From: Paraburkholderia sp.
GTDB taxonomy: Bacteria; Pseudomonadota; Gammaproteobacteria; Burkholderiales; Burkholderiaceae
Assembly (NCBI RefSeq): GCF_028283785.1
Contig: NZ_JAPWKB010000020.1
Location: 186,001-250,000 of the forward strand
Direction of reading: 5' to 3'
DNA: 64,000 bases
Positions 32,426-41,366 of the stretch are shown here, one piece after another (the stretch's first letter is position 1; every line of letters begins with the position of its first letter). The notes beneath the pieces were generated by a model. That model made no database searches and was not told where the DNA came from. It saw only the letters and a program-made list of their open reading frames with translations. The position numbers were made by a program, and so were the translations under genes.

Positions 32426-33577
32426 ATGCCGAACCTGACGAGGATTGCCGCAGGCCTTCTGATCGGACTGGCGCTGCTGCTCGGCATCTTTGCGTGGATG
32501 CTGGCGCGACGTCCGGTTGTCGCACCGTCCGCAAGCGCAGTTCCGGTCAGCTACCCGGTGGTGGTCGCGACGCGTCCGCTTGCGCCCGGCCAGCCGATCG
32601 AGGCCGATGCACTGCGCGTGCAGTCGCTGCCGATCAACCCGAATGGCGCATTCAGCGATCCCGCCACGCTGACCGGCCGTGTGCCGGTGGTCGAAGTCGG
32701 CGCCGATGCGCCGGTGCTCGAATCGCAGTTGTCGTCGGGTCTCGCGGAAGGCATCCAGCCTGGCGAGCGCGCGTTGGCCGTGCATGTCGATGAAGGCAAC
32801 GCGGTGGGCAACCGGCTGCGTCCCGGCAATTTCGTCGATGTGTTTTTCACGTTGCGGCGCGACTCCGGCGGTGGTTCGAGCGGCGAGATCGATCGCAGCC
32901 AGACGCGTCTGTTGCTGTCGAAAGTGCGTGTGCTGGCATTCGGCAACGTGACGGCGGGCAACACGCGACAGAGCGATCCGAGCGGCCTGACCCGCACTGC
33001 GGTGCTGGCCGTGCCGCTGGGCGACGTCGATCGCCTGACGCTGGCCGAAGCGTCGGGCCGGTTGACCTTTGCGTTGCGCAATCCGCGCGACGACGACGTG
33101 CTCGACGCGAGCGCATTTGCGCCGACGCCCGGCGTGCTGAAGACGGTGGCGCGCGGTGTGGTGCCAGCCGTGTCCGCGCCCGTCGCCGTTCCGGAAAAAG
33201 GCACGCGAGGCACGCTGCAGACCGTCGCGCAAAGCACACAAGGACTCACGCAAGGACATACGCAAGGAACGACGCAAGGAACGACGCAAGGCGTCGCGCA
33301 GACGATCCCCGGCACGACTCCCGTGCATCCCGACGGCTCGACGCGGGCCGCCGCCGGGATTGCGCTCGACGAACTGTCGGGCAACGCTGGTAACGGCAAT
33401 GGCGGTAGCGCGTCGGCGAACCGGATCGCACCGTTGCCGCCGGTGCCGGCGGGCATGGCATCGCAGCTTCGGCTGATGGCGTCGGGCAGCGGCGAGAGCG
33501 GATCGCACGGGGCGAACGGACGCGACGCGGGCATCGAAGTGATACGGGGCGGGCGAGCCGAGACGGTCGCCTGGTAG
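32426..33577 (+). CDS. cpaB: CpaB/RcpC-family Flp pilus assembly protein
   Basis: Periplasmic protein associated with the pilus secretin. Of 383 residues, an N-terminal anchor (IAAGLLIGLALLLGIFAWML) is followed by a SAF domain (YPVVVATRPLAPGQPIEADA), then the RcpC domain (GNRLRPGNFVDVFFTLRRD, RLTLAEASGRLTFALRNP). Near residues 270-291 is a short tandem T-Q-G repeat encoded by ACGCAAGGA-type units. A 158-base gap separates it from tadE; no strong promoter was recognised there. Confidence 0.9.
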   Translation: MPNLTRIAAGLLIGLALLLGIFAWMLARRPVVAPSASAVPVSYPVVVATRPLAPGQPIEADALRVQSLPINPNGAFSDPATLTGRVPVVEVGADAPVLESQLSSGLAEGIQPGERALAVHVDEGNAVGNRLRPGNFVDVFFTLRRDSGGGSSGEIDRSQTRLLLSKVRVLAFGNVTAGNTRQSDPSGLTRTAVLAVPLGDVDRLTLAEASGRLTFALRNPRDDDVLDASAFAPTPGVLKTVARGVVPAVSAPVAVPEKGTRGTLQTVAQSTQGLTQGHTQGTTQGTTQGVAQTIPGTTPVHPDGSTRAAAGIALDELSGNAGNGNGGSASANRIAPLPPVPAGMASQLRLMASGSGESGSHGANGRDAGIEVIRGGRAETVAW

Positions 33578-33618
33578 CGGTTTCAGGGAATGGGCGGTTC
33601 GTACGCGTCCGATAGAAC

Positions 33619-35124
33619 ATGACAAGAAAACGCATTAGCACGTTGGGATGGACCGCACGATTGCACGAATGGCTGCCGGTCGCGTTTGCGATCGGCGCCG
33701 GCCTCGGCCTGGGCCTGAATGCACCGTCGAGCGACGCGGCGGGCGCGAACAGCCCGGCCCGTAATACGTCGAGCAGCACTCAGGGCGCCGCGCGCGACAC
33801 GCTGCAATCGCGCGATGCCGCCGCGCCGCAGACCATCGAACTGACGGTCGGTGCGCAGCAGCCGCTGGCCGGCGGTCATCAATGGCAACGGGTGGCGATC
33901 GGCGATCCGGGCGTGGCCGACGTGCTGATCATTCGCGGCGAGCGAAGTGAGCGTGGCACCGACCGGCGCGGCGGCGTGCTGCTGATCGGCAAGGCGCCCG
34001 GCACCACCAGCCTGATGCTGTGGGAGCGCAATCGCGATGCGCCGGTTTCGTACACGGTGCGCGTCGTCCCTGCGGCCGCGCGCGCGTTGCTGGGACCGGA
34101 TACGCCGAGCGTCGATGTGACCGGCAAGACCGCGTTGATCGCGGGCACGGCCAGCACGATGCAGGCGCATCAGCGGGCGGTCGCGGTGGCGGAGGACGCG
34201 GTCGGCGCGAAAGGCAACGGCGTCGATACCTCGACGATCGCGACGCGCTCGGTGGTGCAGGTCGATGTGCGGGTCGTCGAGTTCAGCCGTTCGGTGCTGA
34301 AGCAGGCGGGCTTCAACTTCTTTCGCCAGAACAACGGTTTTTCGTTCGGCGGCTTCGGGCCGAACCAGTCGACGTCGGTGACGTTGCCGGCGACGCGGAT
34401 CGATCCGACCACGTCGACGACGATCGGTCCGGCGCTCGCGTCGCCGTTGTCGTCGGCGTTCAATCTCGTGTTCAGCTCGGCGACGCACGGGATCTTCGCG
34501 GATCTGAGCCTGCTGGAAAGCAACAACCTCGCGCGCGTGCTGGCCGAACCGACGCTGGTCGCGCTGTCGGGACAAAGCGCCAGCTTCCTCGCGGGCGGCG
34601 AGATTCCTGTGCCCGCGCCGCAAGGTCTCGGCTCGACGTCGATCGATTACAAGCCGTACGGCGTGGGTCTGACCTTGACGCCGACCGTGCTGAGTCCGGA
34701 CCGGATCGCGCTGAAGGTCGCGCCCGAAGCGAGCCAGCTCGATTTCACCAACGCCGTGACGGTCAGCGGCGTGTCGGTGCCGGCCATCACCACGCGTCGC
34801 GCCGATACCACCGTCGAACTCGGTGACGGCGAGAGCTTCGTGATCGGCGGTTTGATCGATCGCGAAACGATGTCGAACGTGTCGAAAGTGCCTTTGCTCG
34901 GCGATCTGCCGATCATCGGCACGTTTTTCAAGCAGTTGAGCTATCAGCAGAACGAGAAGGAACTGGTGATCATCGTCACACCGCATCTGGTGTCGCCGCT
35001 GAAGAAGGGCGCGGCGCTGCCGGCCACGCCGGGCGAGCAGTCCGAACAGCGTAACGGGCCGGTCTGGCGCTCGTTGCTGGGCGGTGCCGCGGCGCACGAC
35101 GCGGTGCCTGGTTTTTCGAAGTAG
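33619..35124 (+). CDS. cpaC: CpaC/RcpA outer-membrane secretin of the Tad pilus
   Basis: Secretin ring through which the Flp pilus leaves the cell. It has 501 residues: an N-terminal hydrophobic segment, a pilus N1-like domain (GHQWQRVAIGDPGVADVLII), a BON-like domain and the secretin domain (about 290-470). The secretin domain has LAEPTLVALSGQSASFLAGG, ELGDGESFVIGGLID and the hallmark VPLLGDLPIIGTFFK. It lies 41 bases after cpaB. Confidence 0.93.
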   Translation: MTRKRISTLGWTARLHEWLPVAFAIGAGLGLGLNAPSSDAAGANSPARNTSSSTQGAARDTLQSRDAAAPQTIELTVGAQQPLAGGHQWQRVAIGDPGVADVLIIRGERSERGTDRRGGVLLIGKAPGTTSLMLWERNRDAPVSYTVRVVPAAARALLGPDTPSVDVTGKTALIAGTASTMQAHQRAVAVAEDAVGAKGNGVDTSTIATRSVVQVDVRVVEFSRSVLKQAGFNFFRQNNGFSFGGFGPNQSTSVTLPATRIDPTTSTTIGPALASPLSSAFNLVFSSATHGIFADLSLLESNNLARVLAEPTLVALSGQSASFLAGGEIPVPAPQGLGSTSIDYKPYGVGLTLTPTVLSPDRIALKVAPEASQLDFTNAVTVSGVSVPAITTRRADTTVELGDGESFVIGGLIDRETMSNVSKVPLLGDLPIIGTFFKQLSYQQNEKELVIIVTPHLVSPLKKGAALPATPGEQSEQRNGPVWRSLLGGAAAHDAVPGFSK

Positions 35125-35188
35125 ACGCTGTACATGAGTGCGGCCGTCGGGCGGCTTCGGTCGCTTGCGCTGCAAAGGGATGTCCAAC

Positions 35189-36418
35189 ATGAACGCGAGA
35201 ACGCAATCATTGACTGAACCCGCCGTCACCGACATTTTTGTGTTCGCCTCGTTGACCGACGACCATGTGCGTTGGCTGGGGCAAACGCTGGTCGGTGCGG
35301 GCGCGGTCGAAGCGGTGACGCTCGACGCGCTGCAATTGCGCCAGCGGATCGAGATCCTGAATCCGGCGCTGCTGTTCGTCGATTTTTCGGGCGGACGGGC
35401 GGCGGCCGCGAGCGCGGCGGTGAGTGCGGCGCGCCTGGCGTATCCGGGCTTGCAGATCGTAGCGACGGGTTCGGTGACGGAACCGGAGAGCGCGCTCGCC
35501 GCGTTGCGCGCGGGCGTGCGCGATTTCATCGACTTCTCCGCACCGGCCGAAGAAGCGTTGCGGATCACCCGCCAGGTGATCGACAACCTCGTCGAGCCGG
35601 TCAGCCGTCACGGCCATCTGACGGTGCTGCTCGGCGCGCGGATCGGCATGGGCGTGAGCACGCTGGCGGCGAATCTCGCGGTGATGCTGCATCGGCGCGA
35701 CGCGGCCGAAGGCCGTCAGGCCGCGCTGCTCGATCTCGGTCTGCCCGCCGGCGACGGCTCGTTGCTGCTGAACACCCGCAGCGAATTCGATTTCGTCGAA
35801 GCCGTGCGCAACGTGCGCCGCTTCGACCAGACCTTCGTGCATACCGCGCTGTCGCACCACGAAAGCGGCCTTGCGCTGAGTTCGCTGCCCGCCAACCTGA
35901 GCGCGATGCGCGAAGTGTCGTATGCGTCGTCGGTGGGATTGCTGAACCGGCTGCGCGCATTCTTCGACCAGCAGATCGTCGATCTCGGCGGCTTCTCGAA
36001 TTCCGAATTCATCGCCAACGTCGTCCAGGTCGCCGACGAAATCTGGCTGTTGTGCGACCAGGGCGTCGCGTCGATCGTGTCGGCCGTCGAGATGCTCGAC
36101 GGCTTGCGCGAACACGGCGTCGATACCACGAAGCTGCGGCTGATCGTCAACAAGCACGAAGCCGCGCTCGGCCTCACGCCCGCGCAGATCGCGCAGCGCC
36201 TCGACATCGCGTTGCTCGCGACACTGCCCGACCGGCGCATCGTGCTCGGTCAGACCGTCAATCAAGGCCAGTTGCTGTCCGACGCCGCGCCGCGCGACCC
36301 GTACGTGCGCGCGCTCGAACCGTTGATCGACCGGCTCGGCGGCGCGGCGCACGCGAATGCCGGATCGAAACTCGGCGCGCTGCGGCGCTTCATTCCAACT
36401 TCCCACAAGCGGTCATAG
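35189..36418 (+). CDS. tadZ: TadZ/CpaE-family ParA-like pilus localisation protein
   Basis: A 409-residue protein with an N-terminal receiver-like domain (TDIFVFASLTDDHVRWLGQT) and a C-terminal MinD/ParA-like ATPase domain. Its P-loop is atypical: GARIGMGVSTLAANLA (about 147-162), without the usual signature Lys, as in many TadZ proteins. It probably directs the pilus machine to a cell site. ATG 35189 lies 9 bases after AAAGGG; the in-frame ATG at 35180 abuts the RBS and is less likely. tadA starts 3 bases after its stop. Confidence 0.88.
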   Translation: MNARTQSLTEPAVTDIFVFASLTDDHVRWLGQTLVGAGAVEAVTLDALQLRQRIEILNPALLFVDFSGGRAAAASAAVSAARLAYPGLQIVATGSVTEPESALAALRAGVRDFIDFSAPAEEALRITRQVIDNLVEPVSRHGHLTVLLGARIGMGVSTLAANLAVMLHRRDAAEGRQAALLDLGLPAGDGSLLLNTRSEFDFVEAVRNVRRFDQTFVHTALSHHESGLALSSLPANLSAMREVSYASSVGLLNRLRAFFDQQIVDLGGFSNSEFIANVVQVADEIWLLCDQGVASIVSAVEMLDGLREHGVDTTKLRLIVNKHEAALGLTPAQIAQRLDIALLATLPDRRIVLGQTVNQGQLLSDAAPRDPYVRALEPLIDRLGGAAHANAGSKLGALRRFIPTSHKRS

Positions 36419-36421
36419 ACG

Positions 36422-37771
36422 ATGGCAAAAGACATCGAATTTGCCGACGACGCTCCGGCGTTCGCGCATAGCCAGCAGTTCCAGGACATCAAGAACGCGG
36501 CGCACGAACATCTGCTCACGCGGATCGAGGAACTCGGCGCGGAGTTCGGCCGCTGGTCGCGCAATGCGATCAACCAGTTCGTCGATCTGGAAATGGACAG
36601 CTTCGTGCGACTGCGCCGGATTCCGATCAATGAAAGCGAAGTGCGGTTGATCGCCGAAGCGCTGACCAAGGAACTGGCCGGTTTCGGACCGATCGAGGAT
36701 CTGCTGAACGACGCGGCCGTCGAAGACATCCTGATCAACGGCTATAACGACGTGTACGTGTCGCGGCACGGCATCCTCACGCGGATTCCGGTGCGTTTCG
36801 CCGACAACGCGCATCTGCTGCGGATCGTGCGACGCATTCTCGCGCCGATCGGCCGGCGTCTGGACGAATCCAATCCGATGGTCGATGCGCGTCTGCCGAA
36901 CGGCGGCCGCGTCAACGTCGTGATCGAACCGCTGTCGATCGACGGCCCGATCGTGTCGATCCGGAAATTCCGCAAAGACCCGCTGCGTCCCGACGATCTG
37001 CTCGCCAACGGCACCTTCAATCAGGAGATCGGCGCGCTGCTCGAAGCCGCAGTCGCCGCGCGCTGCAATATTCTCGTGTCGGGCGGCACCAGCTCCGGCA
37101 AGACCTCGCTGCTCAATGCGCTGGCGTTTTATATCCCGGACGCCGAACGCGTCGTGACGATCGAGGACACCGCCGAGCTGTCGCTGAATCACCCGCACGT
37201 GGTGCGGCTGGAAAGCCGGCCGGGCGGCTTCGACGGTGCGGGCGTGGTGTCGATTCGCGACCTGCTGCGCAACACGTTGCGGATGCGTCCGGACCGGATC
37301 ATCGTCGGCGAAGTGCGTGGCGGCGAAGTGCTGGAAATGCTGCAGGCGATGAACACCGGCCACGACGGTTCGATGGGGACGGTCCACGCCAGTTCGCCGC
37401 GCGAATGTCTGTACCGGCTGGAAATGCTCGCGGGTTTCGCGGGCTTTCAGGGCACCGAATCGAGCCTGCGCCGCCAGATCGCCAATGCGATCGACTTTAT
37501 CGTGCAGATCGGGCGTCTGTCGAACGGACGCCGCCGCATCCTGTCGATCACCGAGGTGACGGGCCTGTCCGACAACATCATCGCGACTCAGGAGTTGTAC
37601 CGCTACGAGCCGGTGTTGACGCAGGACGGCGAAGAGCGGGATCAATGGGTGTCGCTCGGGATTCATCCGCATTCGCCGAAACTCGCGCGCTTCCGTCAGG
37701 TGCTCGGCGGAGCGGCCGACTCGCGCGGCGGCGGTGGCTTCGGCGGGTTCGGCGGAGGCTTCAATGTCTAG
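36422..37771 (+). CDS. tadA: TadA/CpaF secretion ATPase
   Basis: Hexameric cytoplasmic ATPase that powers pilus assembly and possibly retraction. The 449 residues have the N-terminal CpaF domain, FGPIEDLLNDAAVEDILING, Walker A SGGTSSGKTSLLNAL (about 219-233), the Asp box TIEDTAELSL, Walker B with RMRPDRIIVGEVRGGE, and the His box TGHDGSMGTVHASS. It ends in a Gly/Phe-rich tail. Its last codons overlap the tadB start by 8 bases. Confidence 0.95.
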   Translation: MAKDIEFADDAPAFAHSQQFQDIKNAAHEHLLTRIEELGAEFGRWSRNAINQFVDLEMDSFVRLRRIPINESEVRLIAEALTKELAGFGPIEDLLNDAAVEDILINGYNDVYVSRHGILTRIPVRFADNAHLLRIVRRILAPIGRRLDESNPMVDARLPNGGRVNVVIEPLSIDGPIVSIRKFRKDPLRPDDLLANGTFNQEIGALLEAAVAARCNILVSGGTSSGKTSLLNALAFYIPDAERVVTIEDTAELSLNHPHVVRLESRPGGFDGAGVVSIRDLLRNTLRMRPDRIIVGEVRGGEVLEMLQAMNTGHDGSMGTVHASSPRECLYRLEMLAGFAGFQGTESSLRRQIANAIDFIVQIGRLSNGRRRILSITEVTGLSDNIIATQELYRYEPVLTQDGEERDQWVSLGIHPHSPKLARFRQVLGGAADSRGGGGFGGFGGGFNV

Positions 37772-38843
37772 CGCGGTCGTCGTGATCGCGGCACTGGCGC
37801 TGCTGTGCGCGGCCGGTGCGCTGCTCTTGCTGCAACGTGGCGCGCAACGCAAGGGCCGTGCGAGCACGGAGCGCTTTATCGATAGCCGGATGGCGACCGC
37901 CGCAGCGGCGGTGATGCCGTCGGCCGTGGGCGGCGCAGGGGCGGGCGGCGCGGCTGCGCGCGGCGCGCAGCCGCAAGCGGGTCACGCGGCAAAAGGCGCG
38001 AGCGGGACGAGCGCGGCGAACACCGTGAACGCCACGAATGCCGCGAACAACGGCAATGCCGGCAACGCCGAACACTTGCAGGCCAGATGGCGCGCGTTCG
38101 CCGCGCGCGCGCAAAACGCATTCGACATGGCGTCCACCCGTGCGGGCGTGAAAAACGCGCGGGTGGCGGTCGCGATTGCGGCGGCGTTGACGTTCGCGCT
38201 CTGCATGTGGTCGGCACGAGTGGGCGGCTGGGTGGCGGCGAGCGTCGCCGCGATCGCGTGCACGTGTTTTCTGTACTTCATCGTTTCGTGGCGGATGCAG
38301 AAGCGTCGCCAGAAAATCGTCCGCCAGCTGCCGCTGTTTCTCGACGGCATCGTGCGGCTGATCATTCTCGGCAACAGCGTGCCGGCCGCGTTCCAGGCTT
38401 CGTTGCAAACCACCGAGGCGCCGCTGCGCGAATGCCTCGATCACGTGTCGCGGATGTTGCGCACCGGCGTCGAAATAGACCGCGCGCTGTCGCAGGTCGC
38501 GCACGTGTACGGCGCGAGCGAACTCGAACTGATCGGCGCGGTGTTGCGTCTGTCGGTGAAATACGGCGGTCGCGCGGACGTGATGCTCGACCGGATGGCG
38601 TCGTTTATGCGCGACCTCGAACAGGCCGAGCGCGAACTGGTCGCGATGTCGTCGGAAACGCGGATGTCCGCGTGGGTGCTGGCCATGCTGCCGATCGGTA
38701 TCGGCGGGTTTCTGGCGCTCGGTAATCCGAAGTATTTCGGCGCGATGTGGTACGACGCGACGGGTCGCAATATGGTGTATCTGGCGTTCGGGCTGCAGGT
38801 GCTCGGCGCGTATCTGCTGTTCCGCCTCGCGCGGCTGAAGTGA
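37764..38843 (+). CDS. tadB: TadB inner-membrane platform protein
   Basis: Type II secretion F-family membrane protein. With ATG 37764 (overlapping tadA) it has 359 residues: an N-terminal helix, an Ala/Asn/Gly-rich linker (about 50-110), two helices (ARVAVAIAAALTFALCM and AASVAAIACTCFLYFIV), the T2SSF domain (LFLDGIVRLIILGNSVPAAF, ELELIGAVLRLSVKYGGRA), and two C-terminal helices. Confidence 0.9.
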   Translation: MSSAVVVIAALALLCAAGALLLLQRGAQRKGRASTERFIDSRMATAAAAVMPSAVGGAGAGGAAARGAQPQAGHAAKGASGTSAANTVNATNAANNGNAGNAEHLQARWRAFAARAQNAFDMASTRAGVKNARVAVAIAAALTFALCMWSARVGGWVAASVAAIACTCFLYFIVSWRMQKRRQKIVRQLPLFLDGIVRLIILGNSVPAAFQASLQTTEAPLRECLDHVSRMLRTGVEIDRALSQVAHVYGASELELIGAVLRLSVKYGGRADVMLDRMASFMRDLEQAERELVAMSSETRMSAWVLAMLPIGIGGFLALGNPKYFGAMWYDATGRNMVYLAFGLQVLGAYLLFRLARLK

Positions 38844-38925
38844 CGGCAATCATGGTCCACGCAACGCTGTTCGCGATCGCATTCACGTCGAACCTCGCCA
38901 CCATCACGATGCGGGCGGCGCGCTG

Positions 38926-39936
38926 ATGACACTCGCTCCCGCCCATCTGGCTTCGCTGGCGCTGGCGCTCGCCGCACTCGGCATCTTCCTGTTCGCGGTG
39001 ACTGCACTTGCGCGCGCGGCCGTCGCGCGGCGCAGCGAACGGGTGCTGGTGACGGCGCTCGACCGGCGCGCGCAGCAGACCGCCGCCGCGTCGCGCGACG
39101 ACGACGCCACGCGCAACGCGCAGGCGCCGCGTGCGCGTCCGACCGGTATCAAGGGTCTGGTGCTGCGGATCGCGCATCTCGGCATGGTGTTGCTCGAGAC
39201 GCCGCTGGGCCGTCAGATCGTCGCCGACGAAGACCGGCGGCTGCTCGAACAATGCGGTTTCGTCGATGCGCGCTCGCGCGGTCTGTTCCTGATTTCGCGG
39301 CTGATCGGCGCGGGCGCGCTGCCGATGCTGGTGATGGCGGTCGAAGGCGGGTTGAGGTTCGGTGTCGGACCGGTGTCGCGGCTAGTGATCGCGTTGATCG
39401 GCGGCTTTATGTTGCCGAAGCTGCTGATCTCGCGGCGCGCTGCATCGCGGCGACGCGCGGTAGTCGACGAACTGCCGATGATGGTCGATCTGCTGCGTCT
39501 GCTGCAAGGCGTCGGGCTGTCGCTCGACCAGAGCTTGCAGGTGATGGTCAACGATTTTCGTGGCGTGTTGCCGGTGCTGTCCGGCGAACTCGAAATCGCG
39601 CAGCGCCAGTTTGCGACGGGCCGCTCGCGCGAGCAGTCGCTGAACCGGCTGGCCGCGAGCTTCGACAACGAGGATTTACGCGCGATCGTGCGTCTGCTGA
39701 TTCAGGTGGACCGTCACGGCGGCGCGGTGCAGGAACCGCTGAAGCAGTTCGGCGACCGTTTGCGCGAAACGCGCCGCGCAATGCTGCGCGAACGGATCGG
39801 CCGGCTGACGGTGAAGATGACGGGCGTGATGATCGTGACGCTGTTGCCCGCGTTGCTGATCGTCACGGCAGGGCCGGGCGTGCTGGCGGTATCGAAGCAA
39901 CTTGGCAGCATGCATGCGACGAAGGGAGCGAAGTGA
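38926..39936 (+). CDS. tadC: TadC inner-membrane platform protein
   Basis: Second T2SSF-family platform protein, 336 residues, expected to pair with TadB. An N-terminal helix (LASLALALAALGIFLFAVTA), a basic linker, the central pair of helices, the T2SSF motif DELPMMVDLLRLLQGVGLSL with LRAIVRLLIQVDRHGGAV, and a C-terminal helix are visible. The TGA stop shares its last base with the tadD start. Confidence 0.9.
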   Translation: MTLAPAHLASLALALAALGIFLFAVTALARAAVARRSERVLVTALDRRAQQTAAASRDDDATRNAQAPRARPTGIKGLVLRIAHLGMVLLETPLGRQIVADEDRRLLEQCGFVDARSRGLFLISRLIGAGALPMLVMAVEGGLRFGVGPVSRLVIALIGGFMLPKLLISRRAASRRRAVVDELPMMVDLLRLLQGVGLSLDQSLQVMVNDFRGVLPVLSGELEIAQRQFATGRSREQSLNRLAASFDNEDLRAIVRLLIQVDRHGGAVQEPLKQFGDRLRETRRAMLRERIGRLTVKMTGVMIVTLLPALLIVTAGPGVLAVSKQLGSMHATKGAK

Positions 39937-40883
39937 TGACCGGCGCTAACGGTATGAAGTGGGGAGCCGGTGCGTTGCGCGCCGTGTGGTGGACGGCGTC
40001 GCTGACGGCGCTGGCGTTGACGGGCGCGTGCGCATCGAAGCTCGACGGCTACGGCGTGGGTGCGCAGGCGGAGCGGCAGGCGATGATCCAGCAGGCCGGT
40101 CGCGATCCGGCGCCGGATACGCCGGGCGTGTATCTCGGCTTGATCGACCGGATGCAGTCGCAAGGCCTGTACTTCGCGTCGCTCGCGCATATCGACCAGT
40201 ACGAAAAGCAGTACGGCGCAAGCCCCGACACGATCCTGCTGCGCGCCGATGCGCTGCGTCTGACCGACCAGCCGCAAGCGAGCGCACAGGCCTACGCGCA
40301 ATTGCTGTCGACGCCGCTGGCTGCGCGCGGCTATCGCGGGCTGGGTTTGCTGGCGGGCGCGTCGGGCGATTTCGCGAAGGCCGCGCAGCAACTCGGCGAG
40401 GCCGCGCAGCGCGCGCCGACCGACGCGTCGGTGCTGTCGGATCTCGGCTATGCGCAATTGCGCAACGGCGACGTCGCGGCGGCGCGCGTGCCGCTGATGA
40501 AGGCGGCGGAACTGGATCAGCAGAGTCCGAAGATCGTCAGCAATGTCGCGCTGTATCTGCTTGCGTCCGGCGACGCCGCGCAGGCGCAGGCGTTGATCGA
40601 ACAACAGAAACTCGCGCCCGACGTGCGCGCCGCGATCCGTAGCGACGCGGCGCAGATCGCTACGTTGCAGCGTTCGCGTCAGCGCGCGAGTGCGGCGGCG
40701 GACGCGGCGTCGGCGAACGGCAACGCTGGCGGAAGCGGAAGCGGAGGCGTAAGCACACAGGCAGCGGCGGCGCCGGCGCCGCGCGGCGCGACGCAGGCGG
40801 ATGTGCAGGCGATGCTCAGCGCGCAGGGAAGTGCGCAAGGCATCGACAAGGCACCACGGATGTTGCAGCGGTTTGCGCAATGA
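39936..40883 (+). CDS. tadD: TadD-like TPR lipoprotein
   Basis: A 315-residue predicted lipoprotein (lipobox ALTGAC, Cys near 29) with tetratricopeptide repeats (about 75-220, for example AARGYRGLGLLAGASGDFAK and ASVLSDLGYAQLRNGDVAAA). It has a Ser/Gly/Ala low-complexity tail and ends PRMLQRFAQ. TadD is thought to act as a pilotin or assembly factor for the secretin. ATG 39936 overlaps the tadC stop and follows AAGGGAG. Confidence 0.88.
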   Translation: MTGANGMKWGAGALRAVWWTASLTALALTGACASKLDGYGVGAQAERQAMIQQAGRDPAPDTPGVYLGLIDRMQSQGLYFASLAHIDQYEKQYGASPDTILLRADALRLTDQPQASAQAYAQLLSTPLAARGYRGLGLLAGASGDFAKAAQQLGEAAQRAPTDASVLSDLGYAQLRNGDVAAARVPLMKAAELDQQSPKIVSNVALYLLASGDAAQAQALIEQQKLAPDVRAAIRSDAAQIATLQRSRQRASAAADAASANGNAGGSGSGGVSTQAAAAPAPRGATQADVQAMLSAQGSAQGIDKAPRMLQRFAQ

Positions 40884-40957
40884 CACGATAAACACGCACG
40901 ACGCGCGATGACAGACGAGTACTCGCGATCGCGCGGGCGGGATCAGGGAGAACGGAC

Positions 40958-41365
40958 ATGACACACACACGACGGAACGCGGCGGCTGCGCGTCACGACA
41001 GTCACGCGCGTCACGGCGCACCGATGCGCGCGTCGATGCGAACATGGCGGCTGCTTGGAACGTTGATGTCGGCGCTCACGCTGGGCACCGTGTGGCCAGT
41101 CGCGACGGCGCACGCGCAAACCGCATCGGCATCGGCCGACATGGAACCCGCGCGCGTCAGCGAACCCGGTCAATCGACGACCGCGTGGCTCGATCTGCAG
41201 CGCAGCAACGCGCAAGCCGCGCCCATCCAGCCGATGCTCGGCGCGGAGGCGACCGCTGCATATCGCCGCTATATGGACTCGTTCAACGCGAAGATCCCGG
41301 CGACATACGGCTCGGCGCTGACGAAGAGCAACACCGGCGGCAGCAGCGGCGGGAGCGCGAACTAG
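40958..41365 (+). CDS. Small exported DUF3613-family protein of the tad locus
   Basis: A 135-residue protein. A basic N-terminal region and signal-peptide-like helix (LLGTLMSALTLGTVWPVATAHA) are followed by a short domain with SEPGQSTTAWLDLQRSN and AAYRRYMDSFNAKIP, then a Gly/Ser tail. DUF3613 genes occur in Burkholderiaceae tad clusters but have no known function. An internal ATG may be the true start, as the first 25 residues are unusual for a signal peptide. The next gene begins 1 base after its stop. Confidence 0.8.
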   Translation: MTHTRRNAAAARHDSHARHGAPMRASMRTWRLLGTLMSALTLGTVWPVATAHAQTASASADMEPARVSEPGQSTTAWLDLQRSNAQAAPIQPMLGAEATAAYRRYMDSFNAKIPATYGSALTKSNTGGSSGGSAN

Positions 41366-41366
41366 G

